A stretch of DNA of 64,000 bases from the NCBI GenBank assembly GCA_911728435.2, contig OU452198.1:43429902-43493901 (forward strand), in the 5' to 3' direction. The position numbers and the translations under genes were made by a program. The notes under the pieces were generated by a model that saw nothing but the letters and a program-made list of their open reading frames with translations, did no database searches and was not told where the DNA came from. This DNA comes from Apoderus coryli. Its lineage: Eukaryota > Arthropoda > Insecta > Coleoptera > Attelabidae. This document shows positions 1-11,400 of this stretch, in pieces; position 1 is the stretch's first letter, and each line of letters opens with the position of its first letter.

Positions 1-2
1 GT

Positions 3-371
3 CAAACAAGACGATTTTTTACAAACAAGGCCAAAGAAGTCGATGCTGCAACCCAAATTAGAGAGGTAGACAAAATCTCACTTCAAACGCTAATGGTGCA
101 ACTTGAAGACAAATTTAAAAGCCTATGTGAATTAGACGAAAAAATAGTAAATTTGATGGTATCTTCCGAAACTACATCTGACGACGATTTAAGTTCAGAG
201 ATGGAAACTGCAGAGGAGTATAAGAATGATTTTCTGCTATATCAAGTAAAAATTCAAAATCATATAAATCCGATTTCTGTGACAGTTCAACCATCAACTT
301 CACAAGACAGGGTGGAGTATATTTCGATTCAACAAAGACAAGAAACAAAAATATGGTGGCAATATAAGTAA
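3..371 (+). pseudogene. Retrotransposon gag-like N-terminal fragment
   Basis: An open frame runs in from near the window edge and stops at 371. It is charged and helical around LEDKFKSLCELDEKIVNLM, then acidic (SDDDLSSEME). This resembles the start of BEL/Pao-type polyproteins, where a coiled region precedes the DUF1759-like domain. No protease, RT or integrase follows, so it is at most a broken 5' end. The assignment is by eye; an unrelated acidic ORF remains possible. Confidence 0.4.
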
Positions 372-1386
372 AATAATTAAAATATTCCCAACAGTACTAG
401 CAACCGCCGCGTCCATTTCAGCTCGTGGAAGCGACGCCACTGCATTTTGAATTCGCTCAATCATGTTCTCTCGAGTGGTTGGTGGTGTTTGGTAAACCAT
501 GTTTTTTTATCCTTCCCCACAAGTAAAAATCTAACACTGTGAAGTCGGGGGATCTAGGTGACCACAAAAATACCTTACCCCTTCCAATCCAGCGATTTGG
601 ATAAACAACATTTAAAAAATTGCGCACCTGTTCAAAAAAATGCGCTGGGCATCTATCGTGTTGATACCACATGGACAACCCTACGTTGAATGGAACGTCT
701 TCTAAAAGGATTTGCAAATTATTTCTTAAAAACTTCAGATTCAAATGGCCATCAATTATAAAAGGTCCAATAATTCTGCCGTCTACGACTCCACACCACA
801 CGTTTACACTCCATCTACTTTGATGTTCAGCTTCCGACATCCAATGAGGATTTGTTTGTGTCCAATAATGCGTATTGTGTAAATTAACACTACCGCAACT
901 AGAAAAACTGGCTTCATCAGTCCATAAAATCTGTGAGAGAAATTGCGGGTTTTCCGTGTACATATCTCTCAGCCAATAACAAAAGTCTAGGCGCTGCTTG
1001 TCAATATCGGCATCTGAAAGTGCCTGATGTAAAACCATACTGTAAGGATGCAGTTTAAAAGATTTTAAAATCCAATTCGCTGAAGTGCGATTTATTCCTA
1101 AGTCTGAAGAAATGTCACTGACGCTTACATGAGGATTCACTTCCACATACGCAAGAATGTTTATAATATTATCTCCACTGCTAACTGGACGTCTTCTGAG
1201 CGGGACTGGATCAACTCTTACACTTCCCGTTTCTCGTAAACGGACTGCTAACCGACGGAACACTTTTCTGCTATGGTGTCTTCGGTCAGGGTATTTAGCA
1301 GCATATTCGCGTTTATTTATTTGTCGCCATGCATGGAAACTTCCCAATTTTGTTTCATGGGTATCTAGATCTACCTCTTTTAACAA
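370..1386 (-). pseudogene. mariner/Tc-like DDE transposase, frameshifted
   Basis: The minus-strand frame encodes a helix-turn-helix N-terminal region (FHAWRQINKREYAAKYPDR, of the DUF4817 type found on many insect transposases), a second HTH-like region, and a DDE domain. Putative catalytic acids lie in LWTDEASF, in YQHDRCPAHF and in SPDFTVLDFYLWG, so the triad reads D, D, D. After IKKH the frame breaks in a run of seven T at 502-508. The expected C-terminus (MVYQTPPTTREN...) continues in the next frame down to about 370. One indel in a homopolymer therefore separates this copy from a long ORF, and it could also be a sequencing error. No terminal inverted repeats were identified. Confidence 0.8.
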
Positions 1387-1817
1387 ATTTTATGAAAGCT
1401 CTGCATTTTGGTAATTTTAATGGAACTGAAACGAATAAAGATTTGGAAGTGCAGGTTTGGAATTTTTTGTTGCAAATTCATTCCATTCAAGTTTTTAAAG
1501 AAAAATCAAAAAAACCTTACGCAATGCAAATATCGCCACCTAGCCGAGCTCCAAAAAACAATTATGATTTGAGATATTTTTTTCTTCATCAGCAAGGCTT
1601 GAGTTCTTAAACAAAAATTAGATTGATAAATTCGATTAAGCCAAACCAAAGTTATAGACATTATCATAGGTAAAATTTCGTCCTTCCCTGCTGCCTTTAT
1701 TTCAAGCCTTACAATAAGAAGTGATACACCACAAAGATGCCGAATCTCAGTAGCATTACTGTGGTAGTATTGTTTTTCTAACTTATATTAAGTGAAAGAT
1801 GTCAAGAAATTGAAGAG

Positions 1818-3510
1818 TTGGAGCAAAGACACGACACCTTCAATTTACACAAAAAAGTAAAAGAAGCCGCTGGAATATGGAAACAAACACCTGTATCTTT
1901 CGTAGAGGACAAACATGGGAACACTCTACGCAACATAGAAGAGCAAATAACCAGATGGAAAGAATACGTGAAAGAGATGTTTCAAGACCAGGGAAGAGAA
2001 GACATTGGTAAGCAGGAGGCAGCGACTGGACTTTATATCACAAAGGACGAAATTACCAGAGCAGCAAAGCAGCTAAAGAACAGAAAAGCTGTTGGAGAAG
2101 ATAATATACCAATTGAGATAATAATAATAATAAAATTACTACTAGACGAACACATCGAAGTAGTAGAAGATCTATTTAATAAAATATATGAAACAGGTAT
2201 AATACCAGAAGAATGGCTGACATCGATATTTGTACCAATACCAAAAAAGAGAAACTCCAAGAAATGTGAAGAACATAGGATTATAAGCCTGATGAATCAT
2301 GTGCTCAAATTTTTCCTTCGAATAATACATAATAGAATATACAGTAAATTAGACGAACATACTGGTCAAAATCAATTTGGTTTTAAGAATGGCTTCGGAA
2401 CAAGAGAAGCACTTTTTTCAATACGAGTATTAAATTGAAAGATGTAGAGATGTCGATACTGATGTGTACTTGTGTTTTATTGATTTTCAAAAGGCTTTTG
2501 ACCTGGTGAAACATGATAAACTAATGAACATCTTAAGGTCATGTAACATAGACGATAAGGATTTAAGGATTATTTCAAACCTCTATCAGGAACAAAAGGC
2601 CAAAATTAGAATAAAAAAGAAAACATTTGGAAAAATTAATATCGAGAAGGGAGTAAGACAGGGATGTATTCTGTCACCCATACTATTTAACGTTTACTCG
2701 GAGGAGATATTTAAAAAAGCTCTGGAAGACACCTCAGATGGCATAATTATAAATGGACAATGTATCAACAACCTGCGATATGCTGATGACACGGTCATTC
2801 TGGCAGATAGTGCTGAAGCACTACAACAGAAAACAAAAACGATGATCATCAGCAAACACCAGAACAGAACGGTGAAGATCAAGGTTAACGGAAAAGATCT
2901 GGAAAAAGTAACAAGAATAACTTACCTTGGAAGCAATCTTGATGAAACTTGGGACCACTCACTAGAGATAAGAACACTAGAAAAAGCACGTACAGTATTT
3001 TACAAAATGCAAAAAGTCCTATGTAGTCGCCAGCTGAATCTTTCATTGAGAGCTCGAATACTTAAGTGCTATGTTTTCTCTACTTTACTCTACGGTGTTG
3101 AAGCCTGGACAATGACAGAGGCAACACAAAAAAGAATCCAAGCATTTGAACTCTGGTGTTACCGAAAAATGCTCAGAATATCCTACATGAGTCATACGAC
3201 AAACGAGGAAGTCTTGCGGAGAATGAACAAAGAAAAAGAGCTCATGATCCTCATAAACAAACGAAAAACACAATATTTTGGCCACATCATGAGAAATGAA
3301 AAATACGAACTGCTCCAACTTATAATTGAAGGCAAAATCAATAGCAAAAGGGGACCAGGAAGAAGACGCAACTCATGGCTTAAAAACTTACGACAATGGA
3401 CAAATATGACCTCCATAGAACTGTTTAGGACAGCTTCAAATAAGATTAGGTGGGCAAATGTAATAGCCAACGTCCTTAAGGATAAGGCACCATAAGAAGA
3501 AGAAGAACTT
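1818..3510 (+). pseudogene. 5'-truncated LINE reverse transcriptase with (AAG)n tail
   Basis: Two frames (1818-2438 and 2464-3495) give a non-LTR RT of the 'endonuclease-reverse transcriptase' type common in insects. The RT fingers come first, then FIDFQKAFDLVKHDKL, GVRQGCILSPILFN and the catalytic box RYADDTVILADSAEALQQ. A C-terminal region follows with KCYVFSTLLYGVEAWT and a basic RGPGRRR motif. The apurinic endonuclease is missing, so the copy is 5'-truncated. A frameshift lies at 2439-2463. The text jumps from ALQQ straight to KTKTMIISK, which suggests a small internal deletion after the YADD box. The element ends in an AAG microsatellite just after the stop, typical of clades with simple-repeat tails. 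Confidence 0.9.
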
Positions 3511-3659
3511 ATATTGCGAAATTTTCAATAAAAATGCATTTTTCACATTACTGTATCTATTACGCCCCCTAGCGGTATAGTTAGGAACTAAAGCGATTTC
3601 CCATGGTCGATTTTCCTAAAATAATTTTTTTCCCATTGTTCTACGCCTATTATTTCCTG

Positions 3660-5180
3660 AGATATGCTACCTGTTCACCCTTAATGGAATACCCGGTACC
3701 TACATGGAGCCAATTCGTGAAATCTGGGAAGGGGAACAACCGCGAGGTGTATTAATCACTTATTTTGGTCGTTCGACTCCCCGGTTTACAAAAATTGTTC
3801 ATCAGAACAGTTTGTATTCAACACCACCAGTACTTACCCGTCAGTATCCCTAACTGCTTCGTCTGCATAACGCTTAGCCGATTCCTTGTTATTAAGATAT
3901 GTTAATAAGTTATTTTTATTTGGAACCAATTTCTTTGAGCTTGGAACGAAATCATCTAATAACCTGGAGATTAAATCGAAACAAACCAATTAGAAACAAA
4001 TCATACAAAATAAATAATAAGAATTTACCAGTCTATTTCATTTTTAGAATATTTCCTTGGTTTGTGATCGTCCATGTATGTGATAAACTCATTATTTTGT
4101 TTTTTTAACTTTTTCAAGCCCGAATCTAAGTCTTCGTCAATCCTGGAAAATATTTTAGACAACTAGAATTCCACAAAGTTTCTCATTGAAATCACTAAGA
4201 TCGAAGCACCGTTACATGTCTCCAAATATCTCTGATTATTCACGTGCGAAACATGAATACAGTGAGCCAATTCTGAAGACTGGGAAGTGGAACAATTACG
4301 ACGTGTATTAGTCAGTTATTTTGATCTTTCGACTACTCGATTTACAAAAATTGTCCCTCAATCAGTATTACTAACCGCAGAGGTCCGCGCCGCAGACGGG
4401 CGGCGAAATCAAGGGGCGGAAATTAATGAGCAAACTTTATCAATTTTGATTTGTTTTAGTACTCATCGTTTTCCGTTGAAGTTAATAAAATAAAAATTGA
4501 GAACGGAACGGTGTTCTCCGATCTCTGTGAATCAGACTACGACCAGAATTTAGTCGCATTGGTCTTTGTAGGAAAGTGTAAGGATTAGGTATAACTTACC
4601 AGTCATGTTTAGACTGTTTCCTTGGTTTCTGATCGTCCATGTATGTGATAATCTCATTATTTTGTTTTTTTAACTTTTTCAAGCCCGAATCTAGGCCTTT
4701 GTCACTCCTGGAAAATATTTTAGACAACTAGAATTCCACAAAGTTTTTCATTGAAATCACTAAGATCGGAGCACCGTTACCTGTCTCCAAATATCTCTGA
4801 TTATGAGGCAATTCTGAAGACTGGGAAGTGGAACAATCACAAGATGTATTAGTCACTTATTTTGATCTTTCGACTACTCGATTTACAAAAATTATCCCTC
4901 AATCAGTATTACTAACCGCCGAGGTCTGCACCGCAGACGGGCGGCGAAATCAAGGGGCGGAAATTAATGAGCAAACTTCATCAATTTTGATTTGTTTTAG
5001 TACTCATCGTTTTCCGTTGAAGTTAATCAAATAAAAATTGGGAACAGAACGGTGTTCTCCGATCCCTGTGAATCAGATTACGACCATAATTTAGTCGCAT
5101 TGGTCTTTGTGGGAAAGTGTAAGGATTAGGTATAACTTACCAGTCATGTTTAGACTGTTTCCTTGGTTTGGGTTGATCAA
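3660..5180. repeat. Degenerate tandem duplication, about 541-565 bp units
   Basis: Two near-identical units (about 4070-4630 and 4636-5135) are offset by 541-565 bp; a more diverged third copy begins near 3660. Shared landmarks are the block around 4287/4828, ending at GGGCGGAAATTAATGAGC, and the segment 4600-4707/4029-4142, which carries a possible minus-strand exon. The offset difference comes from about 24 bp present only in the upstream copy near 4240. The plus-strand 68-codon ORFs at 4287 and 4828 conserve their frame but match no family I know. Confidence 0.75.
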
Positions 5181-5371
5181 TATACTTAATAAACTCATTA
5201 TAAATTGAGTTTAATTCCTTTAAATCTGGATCTGATTCAGATGATTCTGATTCACTTAATTCGCTAGAGTCTTCTTTCGAAGTGCTATAATCTTCTTCCG
5301 ATAAATCTGAACCCGATTCGTTTGACAAATCTTCTGAATCTTCATCAAGAACCATTTCGTCTGATCGTTGT
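4029..5371 (-). CDS. Unknown acidic protein: three related phase-2 exons
   Basis: Three minus-strand segments are bounded by good splice signals and are homologous to each other. Exon 5371-5141 (231 nt) has acceptor ..TTTCAG and donor GTAAGT, and is very Ser/Asp/Glu-rich (EDSEDLSNESGSDLSEEDYS). Exon 4707-4600 is 108 nt and exon 4142-4029 is 114 nt. All start one base before a codon and end two bases into one, so all are phase 2-2 and any can be included or skipped without losing frame. Each ends in a related peptide, (K/Q)PRKQSKHDW in two copies and KPRKYSKNEIDW in the third. The flanking exons were not found, so the gene is partial; it could also be a decayed repeat-borne exon. I do not recognise the family. 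Confidence 0.45.
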
Positions 5372-6831
5372 CTGAAACAGATTTCAAAATCAATCCTATA
5401 ATGGAACACACAGTTTGGTTAGATAAGGATATGCATAGGAACTTAGAAAGAAGAAAACCCACTAGGAATCCATTTTTTAGGAAAAACGGATCATTAGATC
5501 AGCTTAAATTTAGAAGTCAAAGAATCTGTAGGTACAAAACAAACGATTTTATAATATGCAAAAACGAAACTATACGAAGATTACCTTTCATGTTCTTACA
5601 AAATATGAGAAGAAAACAAAATTTTTGAGAAAAATGCATTCCACGTTTGCATTTTGCATTTCCTACGTTGAATTTGTTAAGTATTTCTTTACATTAATTG
5701 GCACGAGCTGTTTTTTGAGCTTCGAAAGATTTACCTGGAACATGCTTATTTCACAAATAAATATTCATACAAATTCGAACGTCTTTCAGCCTGAAACATA
5801 TCGATATTGCTCTATCATATGGCGCAGTCGACCTTTTCGTGATTCACTGATGCTCGACGATGACGAAATTCTGCAAACTAATTGTACACTCTTCTCAGAT
5901 GGGGCATCATAACCAAATGCTAACGAAAGCAATTTAATGCATCCTTATGGAGTTAGGTATATTTAGAAATCCTAAAAAATTATCCAACGAGTAACCTCCA
6001 GTTTTTACAAACTTCCTGTCTTAAACTCTCACTAGCAAACAACTACTGACTCTATTTCTCATTAAGAATGATTGTTAAAATGTATGAATCTAGCGGTTTT
6101 TTGTAAAAATATAAAAGGTTACCCTCAGACAAAACCATTAATGGTCATAAAATAAGTGCAATTGACGATAGGATGGTCTGAGTTTGGTGAAACGTAGAGA
6201 AGAACTTCTACAAAAGATGACCACGGCCTACGAGGGTCGTGTTTTTTTTTTGGCATTTACAGTTTTTAAATTAATATCAAAACAACCTTGTGCCAACTTT
6301 TAATTGGATTGGATTTTGTTTTCGATGTTTCTGGGAACCTCAGAAAAATAAATAAAAATAGAAGTGGCATAACAAGAAACTAATCACAAAAATGTTTGTA
6401 GCCTACATAACCTTTAGATTTTTACTAATAAAATCTAACACTGTTGCCAATTGTTCGTTTTATTCATAGAATCAGACCTCGTATTTCACATCCCAGTGTA
6501 AATTTTTATTAGGATTGGTCACAGTGTTCTTACATTGCAGAACTATACAATATTTATAATATTTCTTTTTGTATTCGGCTTCCATTACATGTTCATAAAA
6601 TATTTAACGTCAAGAAATCAATCAAATATAATTTGATTCACAAAAATACAGTTCTACGGATATAAATGTGTGGCTACCCCGCAGAGGGATTTGTTTACAT
6701 TTACACGTCACGTTGACGTGTGGAGTGCGAGTAGTGCTACGTACAGTTTTATAACGAGAATTAAGTGAATTTTACGAGACTCTTCTACTTTAATGCATTT
6801 GTAGTGTGTAAAACTGGGTTTCCTTTAAATA
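5372..6831. other. Stretch without a recognised gene
   Basis: AT-rich sequence with no family recognised. A 5'-like GC-richer patch (about 6675-6780) with TGACGTG/CACGTCA-type motifs precedes the THAP gene and may be its promoter. On the minus strand near 5790-5910 there is a short open frame (Ser-rich, RISSSSSISESRKGRLRH) that could belong to the acidic gene's upstream part, but no splice chain could be closed. Confidence 0.4.
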
Positions 6832-7747
6832 ATGGGGAGAAAAAAGTGCTTAGTTTGCATGTCAAGTGATTTTCCGAGTAAGGTTACGTGTCACAAGTAA
6901 GTACAATGGCGTAGATTTTGGGATTTTGCAGAGATAGTAGTTAACATGAGTTGTTTAAATATACTATACACCCAGTTGCAAAATAGACAGTAATATACTC
7001 GTAATAAGCAAAAATAATTGTAAATTCATAATATGCTTTATATTTCATAATTTCTTAATAAATAGTAGCATAATATCATCATACATGTATATGCACAGAC
7101 CTTTAAGTAAGTACCTTACAAAAAAGAGAAGATATGGGATGTGGTGCAAGTGGGCATTATGATCCTATATATTCATAGCACTTATTCATGGTTTATTTAT
7201 AGTATAGTACAATAATTCTTGTAGGTTTCCCAGTGATCAAGCCGTTAGAAGAGAGTGGTGTACTTCTCTTGGTTTAAGTTTTGAAAGGGTCACTAAAAGT
7301 TCTTATGTTTGCTCACAACATTTCAACCAAAGAGACATTAGAATTTTTGGAACGCAAACATGCATATCGCACACAGCCATTCCTGTTCTCTATGTTCAGT
7401 AAGTTAATATTTTTGTGCGATTAGAAATATTACAATTTATTGAAAATATTTTTTAACAGATTATCATCTGGATTATCGTATACAGCTGAGGTTGCAATAA
7501 ATATGACATAAATGTAAACAGCCAGTTCTTCAGAATTTCTGTCTGCGTCCAAAGTTGAGGATGAAAAGTATGTGCAAAACTATTCTGATCACATACATAC
7601 TGGTCACCGCAACAATGAATTAAAATTTGTGTTGTTTTTTTTTTCAGCACGACTCAGCATAATGTGGAGGTCATGGACACATTAACAGCAAGTTCCTCTG
7701 AAACCCTATCAGTCTCAGAAATTGAAAAAGAAAAATATGCACATTAA
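6832..7747 (+). CDS. Small THAP-domain protein, three exons
   Basis: Exons are 6832-6896, 7225-7398 and 7648-7747; phases join cleanly and give 112 aa. The N-terminus MGRKKCLVCMSSDFPSKVTC supplies the first Cys pair (C-x2-C). Exon 2 gives FPSDQAVRREW, then CSQHF as the C-x2-H half of the C2CH zinc site, and AIPVLY, the usual AVP-like end of a THAP domain. Exon 3 is a short Ser/Thr/Glu tail (TASSSETLSVSEIEKEK) ending in TAA. THAP domains bind DNA and occur in P-element transposases and in host transcription factors. Acceptors are TTGTAG and TTTCAG; donors are GTAAGT and GTAAGTT. At this length it is little more than the domain, so it may be a short gene, a truncated copy, or missing further 3' exons. 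Confidence 0.7.
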
Positions 7748-7874
7748 ACAGATTCAGCTTCTCAGGTCTAGGACAGATAAACTAAGTTTTTTGAGTTGGT
7801 TTCATAATAATTTTTATCTTGTCTAAACTCGGTAGAAACAGATTCAGCTTCTCAGGTCTAGGAAAGATAAACGA
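7747..7874. repeat. Direct repeat pair after the THAP gene
   Basis: A roughly 37-bp block beginning CAGATTCAGCTTCTCAGGTC occurs at about 7748 and again at about 7839, 91 bp apart, with one mismatch. The first copy starts right at the stop codon of the THAP gene. Confidence 0.7.
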
Positions 7875-8401
7875 TTCATTTCAAATATGGTTTCTTATAA
7901 TTAGTAAATGTTACAACAAAAATTCATAATTATATACCTTTGCATTTAATAATAAATATTTTCATAATATAGAAAGTGTTTCCTTCTAATCCCAGACATC
8001 TATTATTTAATAAATTATATTTGAAAAAAATACGACAGTTTCTGCGTAGGTATGTATTTATTATTGGAAACTACAACCACGATTTCAAAAGAATTATACT
8101 ACGCCACTGGCTTTTGTTTACAAGCACTCCTTCTGTCATTAAAAAGTAAATATTGACCTTTATGTTATGAAGACAAACATTGAAATTAGATGACATTTCT
8201 ATTTTTATTTATTTTTCTGAGGTGGGAACGGTCATTCAACTTGTTAATTAAATAAGTTGGCGAGTGAATGCTGATGATGATGACTTGTCTAAAAATCATG
8301 ACAATCTGGTCAAAAATAATAAAGATATTTAATATAGTTTTAACATTTTAAAATTAGAGATTTTTTTTGTCAACCCGATTGTAAATTATTTAAAAAAACA
8401 T

Positions 8402-11400
8402 TTACCTGTTCATGGTTTTGTATTCCTTCACATCCTTAGCTGATACGCTCCGCTTCTGCAACTTTAGCCCTTTGTCAATTACTGTCCCACCTGCCACATC
8501 TCTACCTATATCCGTATTTTTTTTTAAACCATCAACGCCAAGTACATTGTTGTCAACCGAACGTTCAGGACGAAGTAAGGAAGAAACACTCGATGCAACC
8601 TTTTGCAGGGTTTTTGTAAAATCCTTAGCATAATCGCTTGCTAGCTTTATAGCATCTCCAATTCCATCAACTGTTTCCACGGCTGATTGTGGTGAAAAAT
8701 AATAGTCGTAATCGTAAAATGCCTGACGCTTTGAACGGGTTTTAGGCCCTGAGTCTCCATTACTTAGCCTACTTCCATTTGCATGTTTTAATAAAACATC
8801 TTTAAATTTCTTGATATCGTCCACAGTTTTATTAAATGCCTTTGACACTGTTTTAAATAATGGAGCAAAACGTTTTATGCCATTCGATGATGCTAAAATG
8901 TTTTGCACTGTAGTAGCTTCTGCAGGTTTCGTCGCAGATGGCAAAACAGTAGCATTTAGAGGTGATTTTGTGGATGACAAAGTATCTTCAAGCGTAACAA
9001 TCGAATTGTTATCGTTTTCCTTTGGTTTGGGATTGCTGTTTGAAACTGATCTTTTGTGTTTGATGTTTATATGCTTCCTGTAGTAGTCCACAACGCATTT
9101 TGGAATTTTATTAGCAGATTTTGCTACAAGTTTATCAAGCCATATATGCAAATCATTTACATCTAACTGCTTCGGTTTTTTATTAAATTTGTGACTTGAT
9201 TGAGTATATGCATTACCTACAGGTAATTTTCCAGTCTTTTCTCCATTAGGAACAAAATTGGTGTAAGTTGATGGTGTTCCGGAATTATCAATCAAAAATG
9301 TGTGAACCATAGGTAATTTCCTAACAGTTTTATAAACTTTAACATTCCATCCGTTTTCATCTAAATCACCGTATGATTGAATTTCAGGCTCACCTTCTTT
9401 ATGTAAATAGTTTCGATATCCTGCACCATATGATGGAGCATTTGAATTACCAATTCTAGATTTGACACGACCAGGATATTTTCTAACAATTTTTTTACCA
9501 ATAACAGAATTGTCGTTGCCTGCTGCGCGAGATCGAATTCCAGTTCTTCTTGGTACATAATTTGAATTTTTAGCAACATTTACCTCTAAAGGCACCGGAG
9601 ACCTCTCTACTTGACGTTTAAATATTCTTTTATTCGAATCATTACTGACATCACCTAAAGATTGAACATGGGGAAAAATATTTTTATATTTTTCTGTGAT
9701 TCGGTCAACAGGATTTCTCCTGGGACGTTGATTTGGATTAAAATTGGCATAAGACACATGATTGCTTTTAGGAACTTCGTTATAGAAAAAGTGTCCAACT
9801 TTTTGAATATCATTTGGTTTTGCATAATATGTATCACTTGCCCTATGGAAGCGGTTAGGAAAATCTGTATTTACATAATTTTTAGTCACATATTGATTAC
9901 TAGTAATCGGATCTACTTTATTAATATTGTTTGTGATACTTCCAGTATTTCCGTTTGGTTTTTCGCGATGAGTATTTTCGTTATTGAAAGTATAGACAAT
10001 ATTTTCAGCAACGTTGGGATTGACAGCCTGATTACTTATTGCCTGTTGGTTTGTACTGAGTCCAGCCATTGTGTTTATATTGTTTGTTATATGTCCAGCA
10101 TATAAAATTGGTTTATTTTTACCAGTATTCCTCCTGGGAAGTTGATTTGCATTAAAATTGGCATTATAGACATTATTGCTTCTAGGAACTTCACTATAGA
10201 AAGAGTCTCCAACGTTTTGAACAACATTTGGTTTTGCAACCGAAAGACTTGTATCATGCAAGCGATCAGGAAGCTTTGAATTTACATAATTGTTAGTCAG
10301 ATATTGATTACTAGTAATCCGATCTGCTTTATTAATATTGCTTCTGATACTACCAGTATTCCCATTTGGTGTTCTCATCGGATTTTCGTTATTGAGAGTA
10401 TGAACAACGTTGGAATTGACAACATGATTACTTATTACCTGTTGATTTGTACTGAATTCAGCCATTGTGTTTATATTTTTTGTTCGATGTCCAGCATATT
10501 TTGTTGGTTTATTTTTATCGGTATTAGGGTTGTTAGAAATTTCATATCCAGGATATACCACAGATCTCTTTACATCACGTATCAATCTTCTTTTCTTCGC
10601 ATAATTTCTGAAAAAGGGGAGAGACTTACGTAAAGATTGAATTTGTCGCAATGTATGCTTATGCTTTTGTGTAGTTTGATTTCTCCCGGGAAGTTGATTT
10701 GGATTAAAATTGGCATAATAGACATGATTGCTTCTAGGAACTTCACTATAGAAAGAGTCTCCAATGTTTTGAACAACATCTGGTTTTGCATACAAACGAC
10801 TTGTCTTATGCAAGCGATTAGGAAGCTTTGAATTTGCATAATTGTTAGTCAGATATTGATTGCTAGTAATCGGATCTACTTGATTAATATTGTTTCTGAA
10901 ACTTCCAGTATTTCCATTTGGTGTTCTCATCGGATTTTCGTTATTGAGAGTATGAACAACGTTGGAATCGACATGATTACTTATTGCCTGTTGATTTGTA
11001 CTGAATTCAGCCATTGTGTTTATATTTTTTGTTCGAGGTCCAGCATATTTTGTTGGTTTATTTTTATCGGTATTAGGGTTGTTGGAAATTTCATATCCAG
11101 GATATACCGCAGATCTCTTTACATCACGTATCAATCTTCTTTTCTTCGCATAATTTCTGAAAAAGGGGAGAGACTTACGTAAAGATTGAATTTGTCGCAA
11201 TGTATGCTTATGCTTTTGTGTAGTTTGATTTCTCCCGGGAAGTTGATTTGGATTAAAATTGGCATAATAGACATTCTTGCTTCTAGGAACTTCACTATAG
11301 AAAGAGTCTCCAACGTTTTGAACAACATTTGGTTTTGCAACCGAAAGACTTGTATCATGCAAGCGATTAGGAAGCTTTGAATTTACATAATTGTTAGTCA

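Noticed and set aside
1329..1610. Plus ORF overlapping the transposase start
   Set aside because: It is antisense to the transposase for its first part and shows no recognisable domain after it.
4287..5034. Paired plus-strand ORFs (SYFDLSTTRFTKI...) as a duplicated gene
   Set aside because: Similarity is explained by the tandem DNA duplication. The third copy is disrupted, and no domain or splice context supports coding.
8222..8247. Shared block GTGGGAACGGTCATTCAACTT (also at 41693) as a regulatory motif
   Set aside because: Two copies only, one inside a decayed LINE; most likely a scrap of the same element.
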